This document shows positions 9,731 to 21,700 of a stretch of DNA of 64,000 nt, in pieces (the stretch's first letter is position 1; every line of letters begins with the position of its first letter). The position numbers and the translations under genes are program-made. The DNA is taken from contig OX940870.1 of the NCBI GenBank assembly GCA_954871525.1, forward strand, positions 11,997,501 through 12,061,500, in the 5' to 3' direction. Source of the stretch: Parietaria judaica (lineage: Eukaryota > Streptophyta > Magnoliopsida > Rosales > Urticaceae). Under the pieces are notes generated by a model. The model saw nothing but the letters and a program-made list of their open reading frames with translations, was not told the origin of the DNA and made no database searches.

Positions 9731-11882
9731 ATGGAGGGAAGTGTCGAGACTGGGACTGCGATGCAGAGGCCTAACTCTGCATTCAATTTCGGAGCCCCGC
9801 AAATGGGGGGTTTCCCCGCCCGGCAACAGCTCTCGCCGAGTTTGAGCCCCGACAGTGGGAAGAGGTCGGCGGGGATTCCTCCGTCTCACCCGAACAACCC
9901 GCTTCATTCGATGCCGTATTCGAAGGGTAATAATCCCGGAGCTCGATCGGGGAACTGGCAATTGAGTCCGCAGAGTTCGAGCCCCGGCCCTTCGCACACC
10001 AGGTCTTTATCCCAGCCTTCTTTTTTCTCGCTGGATTGCTTGCCGCCGCTGAGCCCTTCACCGCATCGGGAGCAATCTCCGTCGTCTCTGTCGGACCCGA
10101 TCGCGAACGAGACGTCGATGGAGGAGAACGTTGTGAACTCCCACGTTCCTTCTCTCCCTTCACCTGTTGGCAGGGGAAGCCTTCCTCCTCGTAAAGGGCA
10201 CCGGCGTTCGAGCAGTGATATTTTGCTGGGATTCTCTGCCATGATCCAGTCTTCACCGCAGTTGATTCCGATATCAAGCCGTGCAGTGTCGGATGGATCG
10301 GCAAAGCACGGGCAGAGTAGGGACCGTGACGGTGAGAAGAAATTCGAGGCTGATACCGTCGACGATTTGTTTAATGCGTATATGAATTTGGACAACATTG
10401 ATAAAGTCAACTCGCCCGGGACAGAAGAGAAGGATTTCGACAGCAGAGTCAGCGCGTCGAAGTCAAACAACGGTTGCGAAAGCAGTGACAACGAAGTGGA
10501 GAGTGGCTTGAATGGGAATAGAAGGGAAGGGACCAAGAGAAGGAACTGTGGAGATATTGCCCCGACTTCCCGACACTACAGAAGTCTTTCGATGGACAGT
10601 TATATGGGCGATTTTCAGCTCGATGAGGATTCATTGAAACTCTTGCCACTGGGAGGGACGGGATCAGGACTGCAATCGCCTGATGAGAACTCGGCTAAGT
10701 TCAGCATGGAGTTCGGCAATGGCGATTTCAGTGCGGCTGAGATGAAGAAAATCATGGAAAGTGATAAGCTCACCGAGATAGCCTTATCCGACCCTAAACG
10801 TGCTAAAAGGTGTTGTATCTTTTGATTTTTTTTTTTCTTTCCATTTTTAGATCCTTATAAGCTTCGACGAGTGTCCATTGTGTCGTTTATGCACGCAGGA
10901 TATTGGCGAATCGGCAATCAGCGGCTCGTTCAAAGGAGCGGCGTTCACGGTACATTACAGAACTGGAACACAAGGTTCAGACCCTGCAGACAGAGGCAAC
11001 TACTTTGTCTGCCCAGGTTACCAAGTTGCAGGTGAGCATGTCGGTCTTTTAGATCCTTCGTAATTATTACACGTTTCCAGTTTCCTAATTTTGAATGAAT
11101 TTGCTTTTTTCTGTTTTTGACATGAACTTTACGTAGAGAGATTCGGTCGGCCTTACAAGTCAAAACAGTGAGCTGAAATTCCGTCTTCAAGCCATGGAGC
11201 AACAGGCCCAACTCAAAGATGGTATGAATGATTTACCTTCTCAATGTTCTTATTTTCCTTAGCATGTTTGAAGCATAGTTTATGCCTATGATTCATTTCC
11301 TGTCTAGAATTTTCAGGCACAACAATATTGGTGAACGGATTTGTATATTTCTCTGTTTTAATTTTAAGGGGTTGCATATACGTTCTCCATTATTTTAGCC
11401 GATACTCGTTTAATTTTGTAAGTTGTAATACCATATTAAGTATAATGTTGATATTCTATCTCCAAACTAACCGGCAATCATACATGTAACACATGACCTT
11501 ATAAACGTTATCATCCATACTCCATATAGCTCTCTGACGTGCGATCCTAAACACACTGAACACATAAATTTGTTCAGTCTCCATTCGAATTCCTAGTTTC
11601 TTAAACGCTCATGGTGAACATTGTGCAGCTTTAAATGAGGCGTTGGGTGCCGAAGTTCAGCGCCTGAAGATCACAGCCGCGGAGTTCGGCGGCGAGGCTC
11701 ACCTCTCGAACTGCATGGCGCAACAGCTCTCCTTAAACCAGCAAATGTTCCAGAACCAGATGCAAGAACAGCAGCAGCGGCACTACCAGATGTCGCAGCG
11801 CCAACAGCAGCATCAGCAGCAGCAGCAGCAGCAAGCGCCGCCGTCGCAGCAGCGCAGCGAAATGACATCGCCGTCGCAGTAG
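9731..11882 (+). CDS. bZIP29: Group I bZIP transcription factor (bZIP29/bZIP30-like)
   Basis: This nuclear DNA-binding protein belongs to the VIP1-related group I bZIPs, which act in growth and in osmotic or mechanical responses. Coding exons are 9731-10809, 10899-11031, 11137-11221 and 11629-11882, all GT-AG, giving 516 aa. The basic region at about 358-377 has the group-specific N-x7-K (N364, K372), and zipper leucines fall at 382, 389, 396 and 403. The N-terminal half shows family blocks such as [27 protein letters not shown] and [15 protein letters not shown]. Three HxRxxS motifs (H89, H157, H282) match the sites bound by 14-3-3 proteins in this group, which suggests phosphorylation-controlled nuclear entry. 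The C-terminus is glutamine-rich. The ATG chosen is the first in frame and fits the family length. bZIP29 versus bZIP30 orthology is not resolved. Confidence 0.93.
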
Positions 11883-12297
11883 GTACTCGGTGATACTCGA
11901 AGGGTTTCAACGTCTTTTTTCTTTTTTTGGGTTTTAAATAATAGTGGCAGAGGATGGAAGGGTATATATTATAAGTTTCTAAATCTAAAAAATGGATGAT
12001 ATCATAAATACTTTATGTTGTATTGTTTCCGATATTACTAAATTATTCTTTGTTGTTCAGTGGGGCTGGTATATTATCAATTATATATGTACACGCATAT
12101 TATTTGGAATTCGAGTCAAACCTTTTTTTTTTCTTTTCTTTCATAGCGAATATTGTTTCTGTTTGTTAAGTAAGGTTTAATGTTTGGCGTGATTTACGTG
12201 ATTGTTTGCTTGACCTTATTGATTTCAGTAGGTTCGAAATTATCCACCAATATCTTGTGAATATCATTTATGTTCCAGTACTCCAATATTAGTCTGC
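11883..12297 (+). other. 3' flank of the bZIP gene
   Basis: Probable 3' UTR and terminator of the bZIP gene, T-rich, with no separate gene. It ends at the 8-bp target duplication of the hAT element (12298-12305). Confidence 0.5.
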
Positions 12298-12695
12298 ACT
12301 GGGTGTAGAGCTGCGAGTCACGACGATTATGGGACAGTCGCGACTCGTCGCGGCGAATTTGGAGCCATCGCGACTCGTCGCGATTATGGGGTGAAAGTCG
12401 CGACTGGTCGCGACGTGGGCTGTTCGTCGCGACGTGGGAGGGGCTGATCCGCGTGAGACGATCGACGGCCCACAACGCGCCACGTCAGCGATCCGTGTGG
12501 TGTGCTATTTTGTGGCATTAATTCCCACTCTTCAACCGAATTTTACCCGAAATTAATTACTCAACCATAATTTTTACCCACTTTACTCGAATTCTAACCC
12601 AAAAATTTCAAATTTCAATATTTTTCACCCAACTTTATTCACCCACTTCACCCACCTCAATAATTATTCACCCACCCAACTCTCTTCTCAAATCC

Positions 12696-12703
12696 TATAA
12701 ATA
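12696..12703 (+). promoter_or_regulatory. TATA box of the hAT transposase gene
   Basis: TATAAATA lies 113 bp upstream of the transposase ATG in a C/A-rich stretch typical of plant promoters. It is the only good TATA motif between the element's left end and the start codon. Confidence 0.65.
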
Positions 12704-12815
12704 CCACCTCTCCCACCCTCATTTCCTCACCAACAATCTTCCAACTCTCTCTCAAATTCTCTCAACTCTCTAAGTTTTTTCCCTCTAAAGCTCTCAAGTT
12801 CTCAAATTTCCCATT

Positions 12816-15800
12816 ATGTCTCGAAGAAGCGGTGGTAGTTCCGGGGGTCGTAGGGCGGCTAGGGATTTGTTTCCTGATTTTAATGCCGGGGAGCAATCGC
12901 AACCTACGCCCGAGGGCTACATTCCCGTTGTAGAAACACTTCCCTCCCAACCAAATCCAAATTATCCGACGCACGTTCCGGCATCAATGGTCAACAGCAG
13001 CACGCTACGTCGATGTGGGGAGGCAGGAACCACCGATCCATTTTTTGAACTCTTGTTTCAAGGAGGACCCGCCGACGACCGTATGGAGGGCCCATCTCAA
13101 CCGCCGGAGGAACCGCCTCAAAGACGCAATCTTGCCGAAGAGGAGGGCCCACACCATTCCTCTGTTGTTGGCTCGTACCACGATGGTTCTCCACTCTCGA
13201 TCAACGAAACCGGCGAAGGCTCCGTCCAACGTCCTCGACGTGCTCGACGTCCGCGACCGGAAACGGGGTAATTATTTTAATTATTATTATTTTAATATTA
13301 TTTTTATTATTATTATAATTATTTTAGAATAAATAATTAATTTGCCACGTCTCTTGAAAGTCTTAGTATGCTCTGTGGTTGCGGTTCCGACTGATCTTCC
13401 ACATCAGAAACGAATTTCTTGAGATTTAATAATCATTTAATCTTATTAATTTAATTAAACTTTATATGGTTACTTAATAAGTTAAAAACCTTCCAATTTA
13501 ATTTAATTATTTTATTTTAATTAATTAATTTGCCACGTCTCTTGAAAGTCTTAGTATGCTCTGTGGTTGCGGTTCCGACTGATCTTCCACATCAGAAACG
13601 AATTTCTTGAGATTTAATAATCATTTAATCATATTAATTTAATAAAACTTTAAATGGTTACTTAAATAAGTTAAAAAAATTAAAAAGGTAATTTGTATGT
13701 GTGATAATAATTATAAAGTTCTTATTGGATTACGCGGTGTCTTAGAAAGATTGGTTTTTAAATAAGGTTTGCTTTGCAATCTCCTCCAAGCTAGCCTGGG
13801 AACCTCGGGGAGTTCTGTCTAGAAAAGCTTGGGCCTAAAGCGAGATCATAGCATCATTTCCAGTCGATCTGGCCGTGGAACCTCGGGGAGTTCCGTCCAA
13901 AAGAGTTTGATAATTATTTTCACACATAAGAAATACCATTTTAATTTTGTTAACTTTTTTATTTAACTTTTAATTAAATCAATATGATGAATAATAAACT
14001 TTATGACATTTAAATTTTTTATTTTCCTTTTGTTTTAATAGAGTTAATCCTCATGGCTTGGCGTGGGGACGGCCAAACACGGCCCCGGTGTGGAAATTTT
14101 TTCACGAAGATCGGCACATCAACGATCGAGGCGAGCGTGTTAAAAATGCCACATGCAAAAAGTGCGGGACAATTCTAGACGGAATGGGGGAGCGGGGAAC
14201 CGGATACTTAAACCGACACGCTAATGTATGCTTCCCAACCGGGGAGCTCGATGAGGTAAACACAGCACAGGTAAGTGCTCTTTCTGCTGTGAATTTACGG
14301 AAATGGACACTCGAATGGATTCTTTCTACGGGCGTTCCGCTGAGTTTTGTCGAAAATCCCAACCACACACGATATATGAAAAGGATTAATCCGTCGTACC
14401 AGCAGTTTTCCCGTACCACTTATACCGGGGACATGGAAACCGCTTATGATTTGCAAAAAAACCTTTTAGTCGATTTTTTCAAAATGTCTAACATAAACGT
14501 TGCTTTTACCACCGACTTGTGGAGCGGTCCAAGTTTAAATGATTACATGAGTTTGACCGCCCACTACGTCGACGATGAGTGGAATCCATGTCAACGACTT
14601 TTAAACTTATCGCCTTTCGAGTGTCGCCATACCGGAAAAAACATAGCCGAGAAATTATTTGAATTATTTGGTGATTGGGGTTTACAAAATCGTGTTATTT
14701 CAATTACCTTAGATAATGCCTCAAGCAACAACGCCGCGATTATGATCTTGGAAACAATGTTGCCCGCTTCTCCGTTTCGAAATATTTTACATCAACGGTG
14801 TGCTTGTCACATAATTAATTTAATTGCACGAACGGGCGAGGGACATATTGCACACCATGTTGAAAAATTACGCGGCATTGTTGATTGGATCCGGCATCCT
14901 CAGACCACCAATAGGTGGAGACGATTTTGTAAAGACCACAATCATAAAGCTAATAAGTTTGGTTTAGATAATAATACGCGATGGAACTCTACGTATTTAA
15001 TGATTTCAGTTGTGTGTAGACAGAGGCTTCCTTTGGACCATTTCCTCGGACAGGAACTCCCTCCGGAGGCGCGGATCACGGAGGCGGAATGGGCTACCGC
15101 GAAGAAATTCCTCGCTTTCCTCAAACCTTTTTATGCTGTTACTTTAAATTTTTCTAACCAAAATAAACCTTCTTTGAATCATGGTCTTTCGGGTCTTTAT
15201 CAAATTTCGTGTGCTTTCAAAGAATTCGAAAACGACCCTATTATTTCGCCGCTTATTGAGTCTATGGTTGCAAAATTCAAGTCGTATTGGGATCCACCCC
15301 CGTTTTCGTTTTGCTTCGGTGCTATTCTAGACCCTCATGTTTCGGATGCATATGGGCCAATGATGATAGCGATCGGAGAAAACATAGGGGTGGATTATCG
15401 TAATTATGTTAATGTTGTTAACGAAGCTTTTTATGAATTGTACAGTGAATACAACAAACGGTTCCCTCAATTCAACTCACAGGAGGAGCAAAGGGCAGTG
15501 ATGGCAAGCCCAACCAAGACGGGATACGACTTCAGCCGGAGACTCAAGCAACGGGTAAGTCGCGGGGAATCCACTACGCCGTTGGCGGGCGACACGGACG
15601 GCCAACCGACAGAATTGAAGCGCTACTACGGCCTGCTATTCGACGAAGACTCCGACGAGTTCGATGTGATAAGGTGGTGGAAGATTCAACGGGACAGATT
15701 TCCGATATTGGCGAGAATGGCGAGGGATATACTGTCCATCCCCATTTCCAGCGTTGCTTCGGAGAGCGTTTTTAGCACGGCTCAATATCTCATCAACGAC

Positions 15801-15947
15801 CGGCGGGCGTCAACCACCAACACACACGTCGAGCAGATTGTGGTGTTGAATGATTTGTTGTTCAACCCCCCCGTGATTGCCGAACGCTCCGAGCCAAGCG
15901 ATCTGGAGCTAATGACGGAAAGATTCAACGCAATGTTCCCCGAGTAA
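12816..15947 (+). CDS. hAT transposase (zinc finger BED plus RNase H-like plus dimerisation domain)
   Basis: The enzyme cuts and pastes hAT DNA. I propose two exons, 12816-13267 and 14042-15947, joined by a GT-AG intron of 774 bp that keeps the frame exactly; the product is 785 aa. The first exon encodes a proline/arginine-rich N-terminal arm of about 150 aa. The second exon has a BED-type finger (CKKC near residue 189, then H-x4-C), catalytic-core blocks FTTDLWSGPSLNDYMS and ITLDNASSNNAA, a CACHIINLIA motif and the WNSTY block. The C-terminal dimerisation region is FPILARMARDILSIPISSVA followed by SESVFSTA. No internal stop is seen. Translation could instead begin within exon 2, for example at an ATG-less frame start, but a spliced start at the ATG after the TATA box explains the data better. 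Confidence 0.88.
13333..13677. repeat. Tandem duplication inside the transposase intron
   Basis: A block of about 155 bp starting near 13333 recurs with a period of 188 bp starting near 13523. Both copies contain TTTGCCACGTCTCTTGAAAG and CTGTGGTTGCGGTTCCGACT and are nearly identical. A further short direct repeat, AACCTCGGGGAGTT, occurs at about 13800 and 13877 in the same intron. Confidence 0.8.
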
Positions 15948-16570
15948 TGATGTGCTCCCTCTCTTGGTTTTATGTCCCTAAGGAGGGTTTTACAAGAGAG
16001 GTTTTAGTGAGGCATCTTGTAATATTTACACTGAATATTTACAGCTCTCTTCCACCTTATTGTAATATTCACAATGAATAATACAACTTCTTTTTTTTAA
16101 TATCTCGTCTTATCGTATTTAATTATATATTTGTTGATTAAATTTGTTCAAATTATTAATATGTTACAAATTAATATTTATTAACATATGTTACAAATTA
16201 AAAACGAACATATAAATCAAACAAATTAATATGTTACAAAATAATAATATAACATATTTAAATATTAATTTTGAAATAAATTAATTACTATAAATAATAA
16301 AAATATGTAAATATAGTTTTGAAATTATTGATAAAGTTTGATAATAAAATTCGGGTAAAAACTAACTAAGTTTAACACTGGAAAAAACTAGATACATATG
16401 CCACAAAGTAGAAAAATCGAAGAACCCGTGCAATTTCTCGCCACTCTTCCCTTGGTCGCGATTTCTCGCGACGTCGCGAGTCGCGACCCGTCGCGACGCC
16501 CAAACTCGCGATTTTGGCGACGTCCATCGCGACGAGTCGCGACGTCGCGTATCACAGCTCTAACTGGGTG

Positions 16571-17730
16571 GGCCTGCCCGTTCCGAGTTTTTGGCTCCGT
16601 GGGACACCTGTGCCCGGCTTCCCAGCCCGCACGCTGATTCTAGCCATGCAAAACCCGCCTGCCTAGATTCTGGAGACGAGCAACCCGTCCCAATTTCGGA
16701 CTGGTGATGGGTTTGCCTGCCCACCCTTTTCAGTTGGATTGGGCACCCATGGGAACCCGGGCCAGACTAGTTGCAGGCGCCACCGGTCTGGCCAATCATT
16801 ACTCAAAGTTAATGCCATTATCCAATCTTTTTGTTAATAAAATTTGGCTATAAAGTTTAAGTTTGGTATTATATGTGAAAAAAAATGTTGTTCTCTTGTG
16901 GGAATTTCTTTCTTTTGGATTTAATGGTCATTATTTCTTGTGAAGAAAATCCATCATGGTACAGTAGAAAAAAAGGAAAGAAAAAATTTGTTGACTTCGG
17001 TTCTCTCTTTAGTCATTTGGGTTGTGTCACGCTTCTTAATGGGCCCCAAAATGGGCTTATATTGTCTCAGAGTCTGAGACCAAATAATACACAGTTATTG
17101 CAAGGTCCAAAGATCTTTTTCATAACATGAGGTTTTCTTTTTCTTTTTTCTTTTTTAGCTTTTGAATACTAGCTTTTAATGTTGATTTAGTTAAGAAATG
17201 TCAAAGTGAGTTCATGAAGATAGAGATAGTTTCTTTCGGTCCCTAAAAAGATCTATTGTAGGAAGTACTGGCGGGCATGGCTCAAAGAGACGGGTGCGGG
17301 CTATCCATGCTTCAAGAAACCCCGGGACGGGCTAATATGCCTGTAGTGTTAGTGTAAAAGAACTTCATCAAATTTGTCCAAGCAGATGGGCAGAGGAAAA
17401 ATGTCTAAATAAAACTGAAAAGGTAATGAAATCAGTGCCTTAATCAAGCTGACGCAGAGGAAGTTGAGCAGACTTAATCGGGATAGAATTGGAATTGAAA
17501 AAAGATGAAATAAAATGAAATAAGGGAAATTAAAATTCATAAGTATTAAACATTTAAATGCTTATATATATATATATTAATATTAATATATGGTTGGAAT
17601 TTGAAGTTGAAGATAACCAAGTTATTCCTAACGTACCTACCAATGCCTAGACACCGTTCCCCTTTCAACGAACACTGCGTCACACATTTACATTTTATCC
17701 ATTTTTCAAATATTTAATTTAATTCACACA
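16571..17730. other. Intergenic sequence with GC-rich islands
   Basis: No gene is seen. Two GC-rich pieces (about 16571-16800 and 17264-17345) contain words such as GGCCTGCCCG, CCCGGGACGGGC and GGGTGCGGGC, which may be the two ends of one degraded transposon, but I could not pair them. An AT microsatellite lies at about 17563-17578. Confidence 0.35.
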
Positions 17731-17738
17731 CACACACC

Positions 17739-18335
17739 TAGGGGTGAGCATGGGTTGGGTTGGGCCGCCCCGACGCTTTTTATGGACCCGACCCGATCAC
17801 TTCGGGTTCCTAAAAAAAAGCCCGATCCGACCCAAAATTTTTTAATGCCCGAACCAAACCGACCCAATAAAAATCGGGTTGGGTTGGTTTGGGTCGCCAT
17901 GGCCCGATTAATTAAAACTTATCCTTATATAACAAAAAATAATATGAAAAAAATACATCAATGTAACTCAAAATTCAAGTAAAAATACCCCAAACAAATT
18001 TAATCAAACAAACATACTCTAAACAATGTAAAACATGAAAATGAGAGATTGAACGGTCTTTGAATGTAAATAAAATTGAGAGTGAGAACTTTTTAAAGAC
18101 TAAAGATTGCACTACTTGAATAAAAATTAATATGAAAAATATATTAATTATATTGGTCGGGTCGGAGACCCCGACCCGACCCAAGGTTTTGGACCCGACC
18201 CCGACCCGAATAGTAGTCGGGTCCGGCCCGATCCGACCCAATTTTAAGCGGGTTAGATTGGGCGGGGTAGATTGGGGTCGGGTCTCCATCGGATTGGGTT
18301 GGGCCATCGGGTTGGGTCTAAAATGCTCACCCCTA
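17739..18335. mobile_element. hAT-type MITE, 597 bp, with 8-bp target duplication
   Basis: The ends are perfect 13-bp inverted repeats, TAGGGGTGAGCAT, flanked by CACACACC on both sides (17731-17738 and 18336-18343). The left duplication lies in a CA-rich tract. The length, the 8-bp duplication and the TAGGGGTGAGCA-type end fit hAT MITEs known across plants. The outer thirds are built from many GGGTCGGG/CCCGACCC words in both orientations, and the centre is AT-rich and non-coding. Open frames in it are by-products of the repeats. Its termini differ from those of the hAT element at 12306, so it depends on another transposase. Confidence 0.88.
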
Positions 18336-18343
18336 CACACACC

Positions 18344-18705
18344 TATCTAATAATATAATAATAATAATAATAAAACGTTATTCTCGGAAAAGAAAATCAA
18401 TTCAAATATTTTTTCTCTTTTGCTTTTTCACTTTCTTTCTTTCTTTCTTTCTCCTAATTTAATACCTCATCTATTCTCATCTCACCTGATTTAGGGTTTT
18501 GCTTTACGTTTACATCTTCTTCTTCGTCTTCCTTATCTCCTTCCTCTCCCACCTGTAAACCCTAATCGCCGTTTCCGAGCTCCGATCCCTCTCACTAGCC
18601 GTTACTCTCCACCCCGTTTCCCGCCAACTTTGAATTCGAAAACTAGCCGTTAGATCCGCCTCCTCCTCCGCGAGCCCTGCGATTTCGCTTTCACCGGGTC
18701 GAGAA
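18344..18705 (+). promoter_or_regulatory. Upstream region and 5' UTR of the RCC1-repeat gene
   Basis: The short interval between the MITE and the start codon has a TAA microsatellite (about 18352-18373), a CTTT tract (about 18430-18452) and a pyrimidine-rich leader with AAACCCTAA, a telo-box-like word frequent in plant growth-gene promoters. The MITE therefore lies about 370 bp from the start codon. No clear TATA box is seen. Confidence 0.5.
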
Positions 18706-21700
18706 ATGGCGGAGGTCGAAGCGGAGAAGAAGGTGGAAGAGAAGACTGAAGCGGGGGAGCTTCTGTTCTGCGGCGCCACGTGCTGGGACATGATCGGCCG
18801 GAAGAAGGGCTCCGAGGGCAACCTGGTCTCTCCCTCTCGCCTCCGCCCTCTCGTCGGCGTCGACATCCGTTTTGTCGCTGCCGGTTCTGGTGCGTTTCGT
18901 TTCCGGTTTTGTTCTGCACAATGCGTTTGAATAGTTAGTTCATATTCGTTGTTTTGCTAACGCGTATACTGTTGCTAAATGTTTGTGTTCGGTTTTTTCC
19001 GTGGTGCAGTGGCGTGTCACTGCATTGCGCTGGACGTCGACGGGCGTTGCTACACTTGGGGGCGAAACGATGCACGTTTTCCGACTTTGACTTGTGATAT
19101 AAACCTTTTGAAAAATTCGAACAATGTGTGTTGTGTGTGTAAGCTTTCGTTTTGATATTAACTCGCGGAATTGACTGTGAGCAGAAGGGGCAGCTGGGAC
19201 ATGGCGATACGATTCAACGCGATAGGCCAACTGTGGTATCGGGACTCTCCAAGTGAGTATCGTGTTTGTTTGTGCTCGTATGGAATTGCGCTTATGATTT
19301 CAGCTGAAGACATAGTTCTTAATTAAGCTTTTATTTATTCTGATCTGTTGTGTAGGTACAATATTGTTGGGGCTTCGTCGGGTAGGAGTCACAGTATTGT
19401 GGTTACCGACGACGGACAATCCCTATCGTTTGGATGGAACAAACATGGGCAACTAGGTTCCGGGTCTGCAAGAAATGGTATATTTAATACAATAATTCGA
19501 TTCTTTTTTTCATTTTTTGTAATACCTAGCACACCCTAGGGTTTATATAGCATGGATGTTTGGATAATAACACGTTTTTGGTTGCTTTATTGCCTTGTAC
19601 TCCAGAGATCGAGTCTTCTCCGGTCAAGTGTCTTGTGTCTGAAGTCAAGACTACTGCTTGTGGGGGTGAATTCACCGTATGGTTGTCTTCAGTTGAAGGA
19701 GCTTCTATACAGTACGTTTTTTTCTATTTGGCTTTGGGGATCATTTTTTTTTGTGCTTTTGTCTGTTAGTGTAATGAGATTTTGTAGTTTTGTTTGTTTC
19801 ACCGGTTCTCATCTTATTTTATTATTTGTTTTCTGGTTTTTAGGACTGCGGGGCTTCCACAATATGGGCAACTTGGGCATGGAACTGACAATGAGGTATT
19901 CCGCTGAGAATTATTCGTTGACTTTTCTAGACATTGTTAAATCAATGATGAATTATCCATAGTTGTAGGTGCTCTTATTGAGGAGTGACATAATCTTGGT
20001 TGTTTGTGTAGTACAATACCAAAGAGGGCTCTGTGAGGCTTGCTTATGAAGCTCAGCCCCGCCCTAAAGCGATTGCTTCACTTGCTGGGGAGACCATTGT
20101 GAAAGTGGCTTGTGGAACAAACCATACAGGTTTCTTTTTTCTTCTGTTTATACTCCCTTTTTCTATATTTTCGGTGGGTTTTTTTTTTCTTTCTGCTATA
20201 TGATACTCACTTCTGTATGCTCCATTTTACTTTTGGGAATCTAGTGGCGGTGGATTCAAACGGTTATGTTTACACGTAAGGGTCTCCTTTTTCCGCTTCC
20301 TTTTTCACTCATTTTTTTTTTAAATTAGTGTTTTTGATGTACATGTAAGATAATTATCGTTGTTTCATTTATTTAAATTTTGTAGGTGGGGATTTGGTGG
20401 CTATGGAAGGTTGCTACTCTATCTTTTTGTCTTTCAGTTTCTTAAACATTTCGGAATTCAATTGATGATTCATTTTTTTTATAAATGCATGACTGAATTA
20501 TATGCGAGATATACTTACGCGTATATATTATTTCCAGACTTGGACACCGAGAGCAGAAGGATGAGTGGGCCCCTCGTCGTGTTGATATATTCCAGAGGCA
20601 AAATGTTTTGCCTCCTAATGCAATCGTTTCAGCTGGTTCTGTTAATTCTTCGTGTACTGCAGGTACTTTTGTTAAAACTTAATCTTTTTGGATAACATGT
20701 AAGGAATTTAGTTACATTGATATCCAGTTTTTTTAGAAATGGAAGCCAAAACTAATTTTGCTTAATGAACATTGGAGAAAAAAGTTTTCTAGAAAAACAA
20801 CTTCAACGAAAAAGAAAAACATATATTTTTCATACCTTAAAAATCTATTTTTTAAAAATAGAAATAAATTTATAGTAACTAATAGATAACAAGTTAACAT
20901 GTCTAAAATAAATAAAATGTCCTTATAAAATAACCTGCGCATCCCTCATTTAAAACCGGTTTTTTGGATAACCAGTTTTTGTTGAAGAAACAAACTCCGG
21001 TTATACGGTTTTCAGTGTAAGAACTGGTTTCCGGGGTAAAATTACACTGTGAGCACGAGTTTGAATCCTTGTTTCTTTTCTTTTTTTCGTTTCTCAGCGG
21101 GTGGACAACTGTATATGTGGGGAAAAATAAAGAACACAGGTGACGATTGGATGTATCCCAAACCTCATATGGATTTAAGGTCCTTTCCTTACTTTATGTT
21201 AATATAAAAGAGAGATTTCCGCCGCCTATTTCACAATTCCTTAGAAATGGCATTAAATGTCAACCTAATATTGTTTCTATTTTCCTTAGTGGCTGGAACA
21301 TGCGATGCATGGACTCTGGTAGTATGCACCATTTCGTTGGTGCCGACAATTCTTGCATAAGCTGGGGATACGCCCAGTACGGAGAGCTCGGATATGGCCC
21401 CCACGGCCAGAAGTATGCTCATTATCATCTATTATTACTTATTATGCCTTTTCTCAGATTCACAATTCTTTAATGATCTTAATTTTTCCATCGTTTCTTC
21501 ACTTAAGGTCTTCTGCGACGCCCAAAAAGGTGGATATTCTCGAGGGTATGCATGTTATTGGGTAAGCAGGTGCTTACGTTTAGTCATTTTTATACTCGTA
21601 TTTGTTCATCATCTTGTTATTGATTAATTGAACATTTGACGTGATTCGATGCTTTGTCCAGTGTCGCATGTGGTATGGCTCATTCCATGGTCATTGTTGA

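Larger units (their letters stand above)
12306..16562 (+). mobile_element. hAT transposon with 8-bp target duplication, apparently complete (4257 bp)
   Basis: The element starts TAGAGCTGCGAGTC and ends with the complement of TAGAGCTGTGATACGCG, an imperfect short terminal inverted repeat. It is flanked on both sides by the identical 8-mer ACTGGGTG (12298-12305 and 16563-16570), the target duplication length of hAT elements. Both subterminal regions (about 12320-12440 and 16455-16550) are packed with TCGCGAC/GTCGCGA words, the usual layout of transposase-binding sites. One gene fills the interior: a TATA box, two coding exons and an uninterrupted transposase frame. The perfect duplication and intact gene suggest a recent insertion that may still be capable of movement. 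A 300-bp non-autonomous relative lies at 26504-26803. Confidence 0.92.

Noticed and set aside
9783..10536. Long minus-strand open readings (173 and 210 codons) opposite the bZIP gene
   Set aside because: They lie antisense to a well-conserved exon, have no domain, and result from the GC-rich codon pattern of the sense strand.
11671..11910. Alanine-rich minus-strand reading at the bZIP 3' end
   Set aside because: It is the antisense of the CAG repeats encoding the glutamine-rich C-terminus.
12292..17345. A CACTA-type element nested around the hAT insertion (CACTG near 12297, TTAGTG near 17345)
   Set aside because: The ends do not form a convincing inverted repeat, and no 3-bp target duplication was found.
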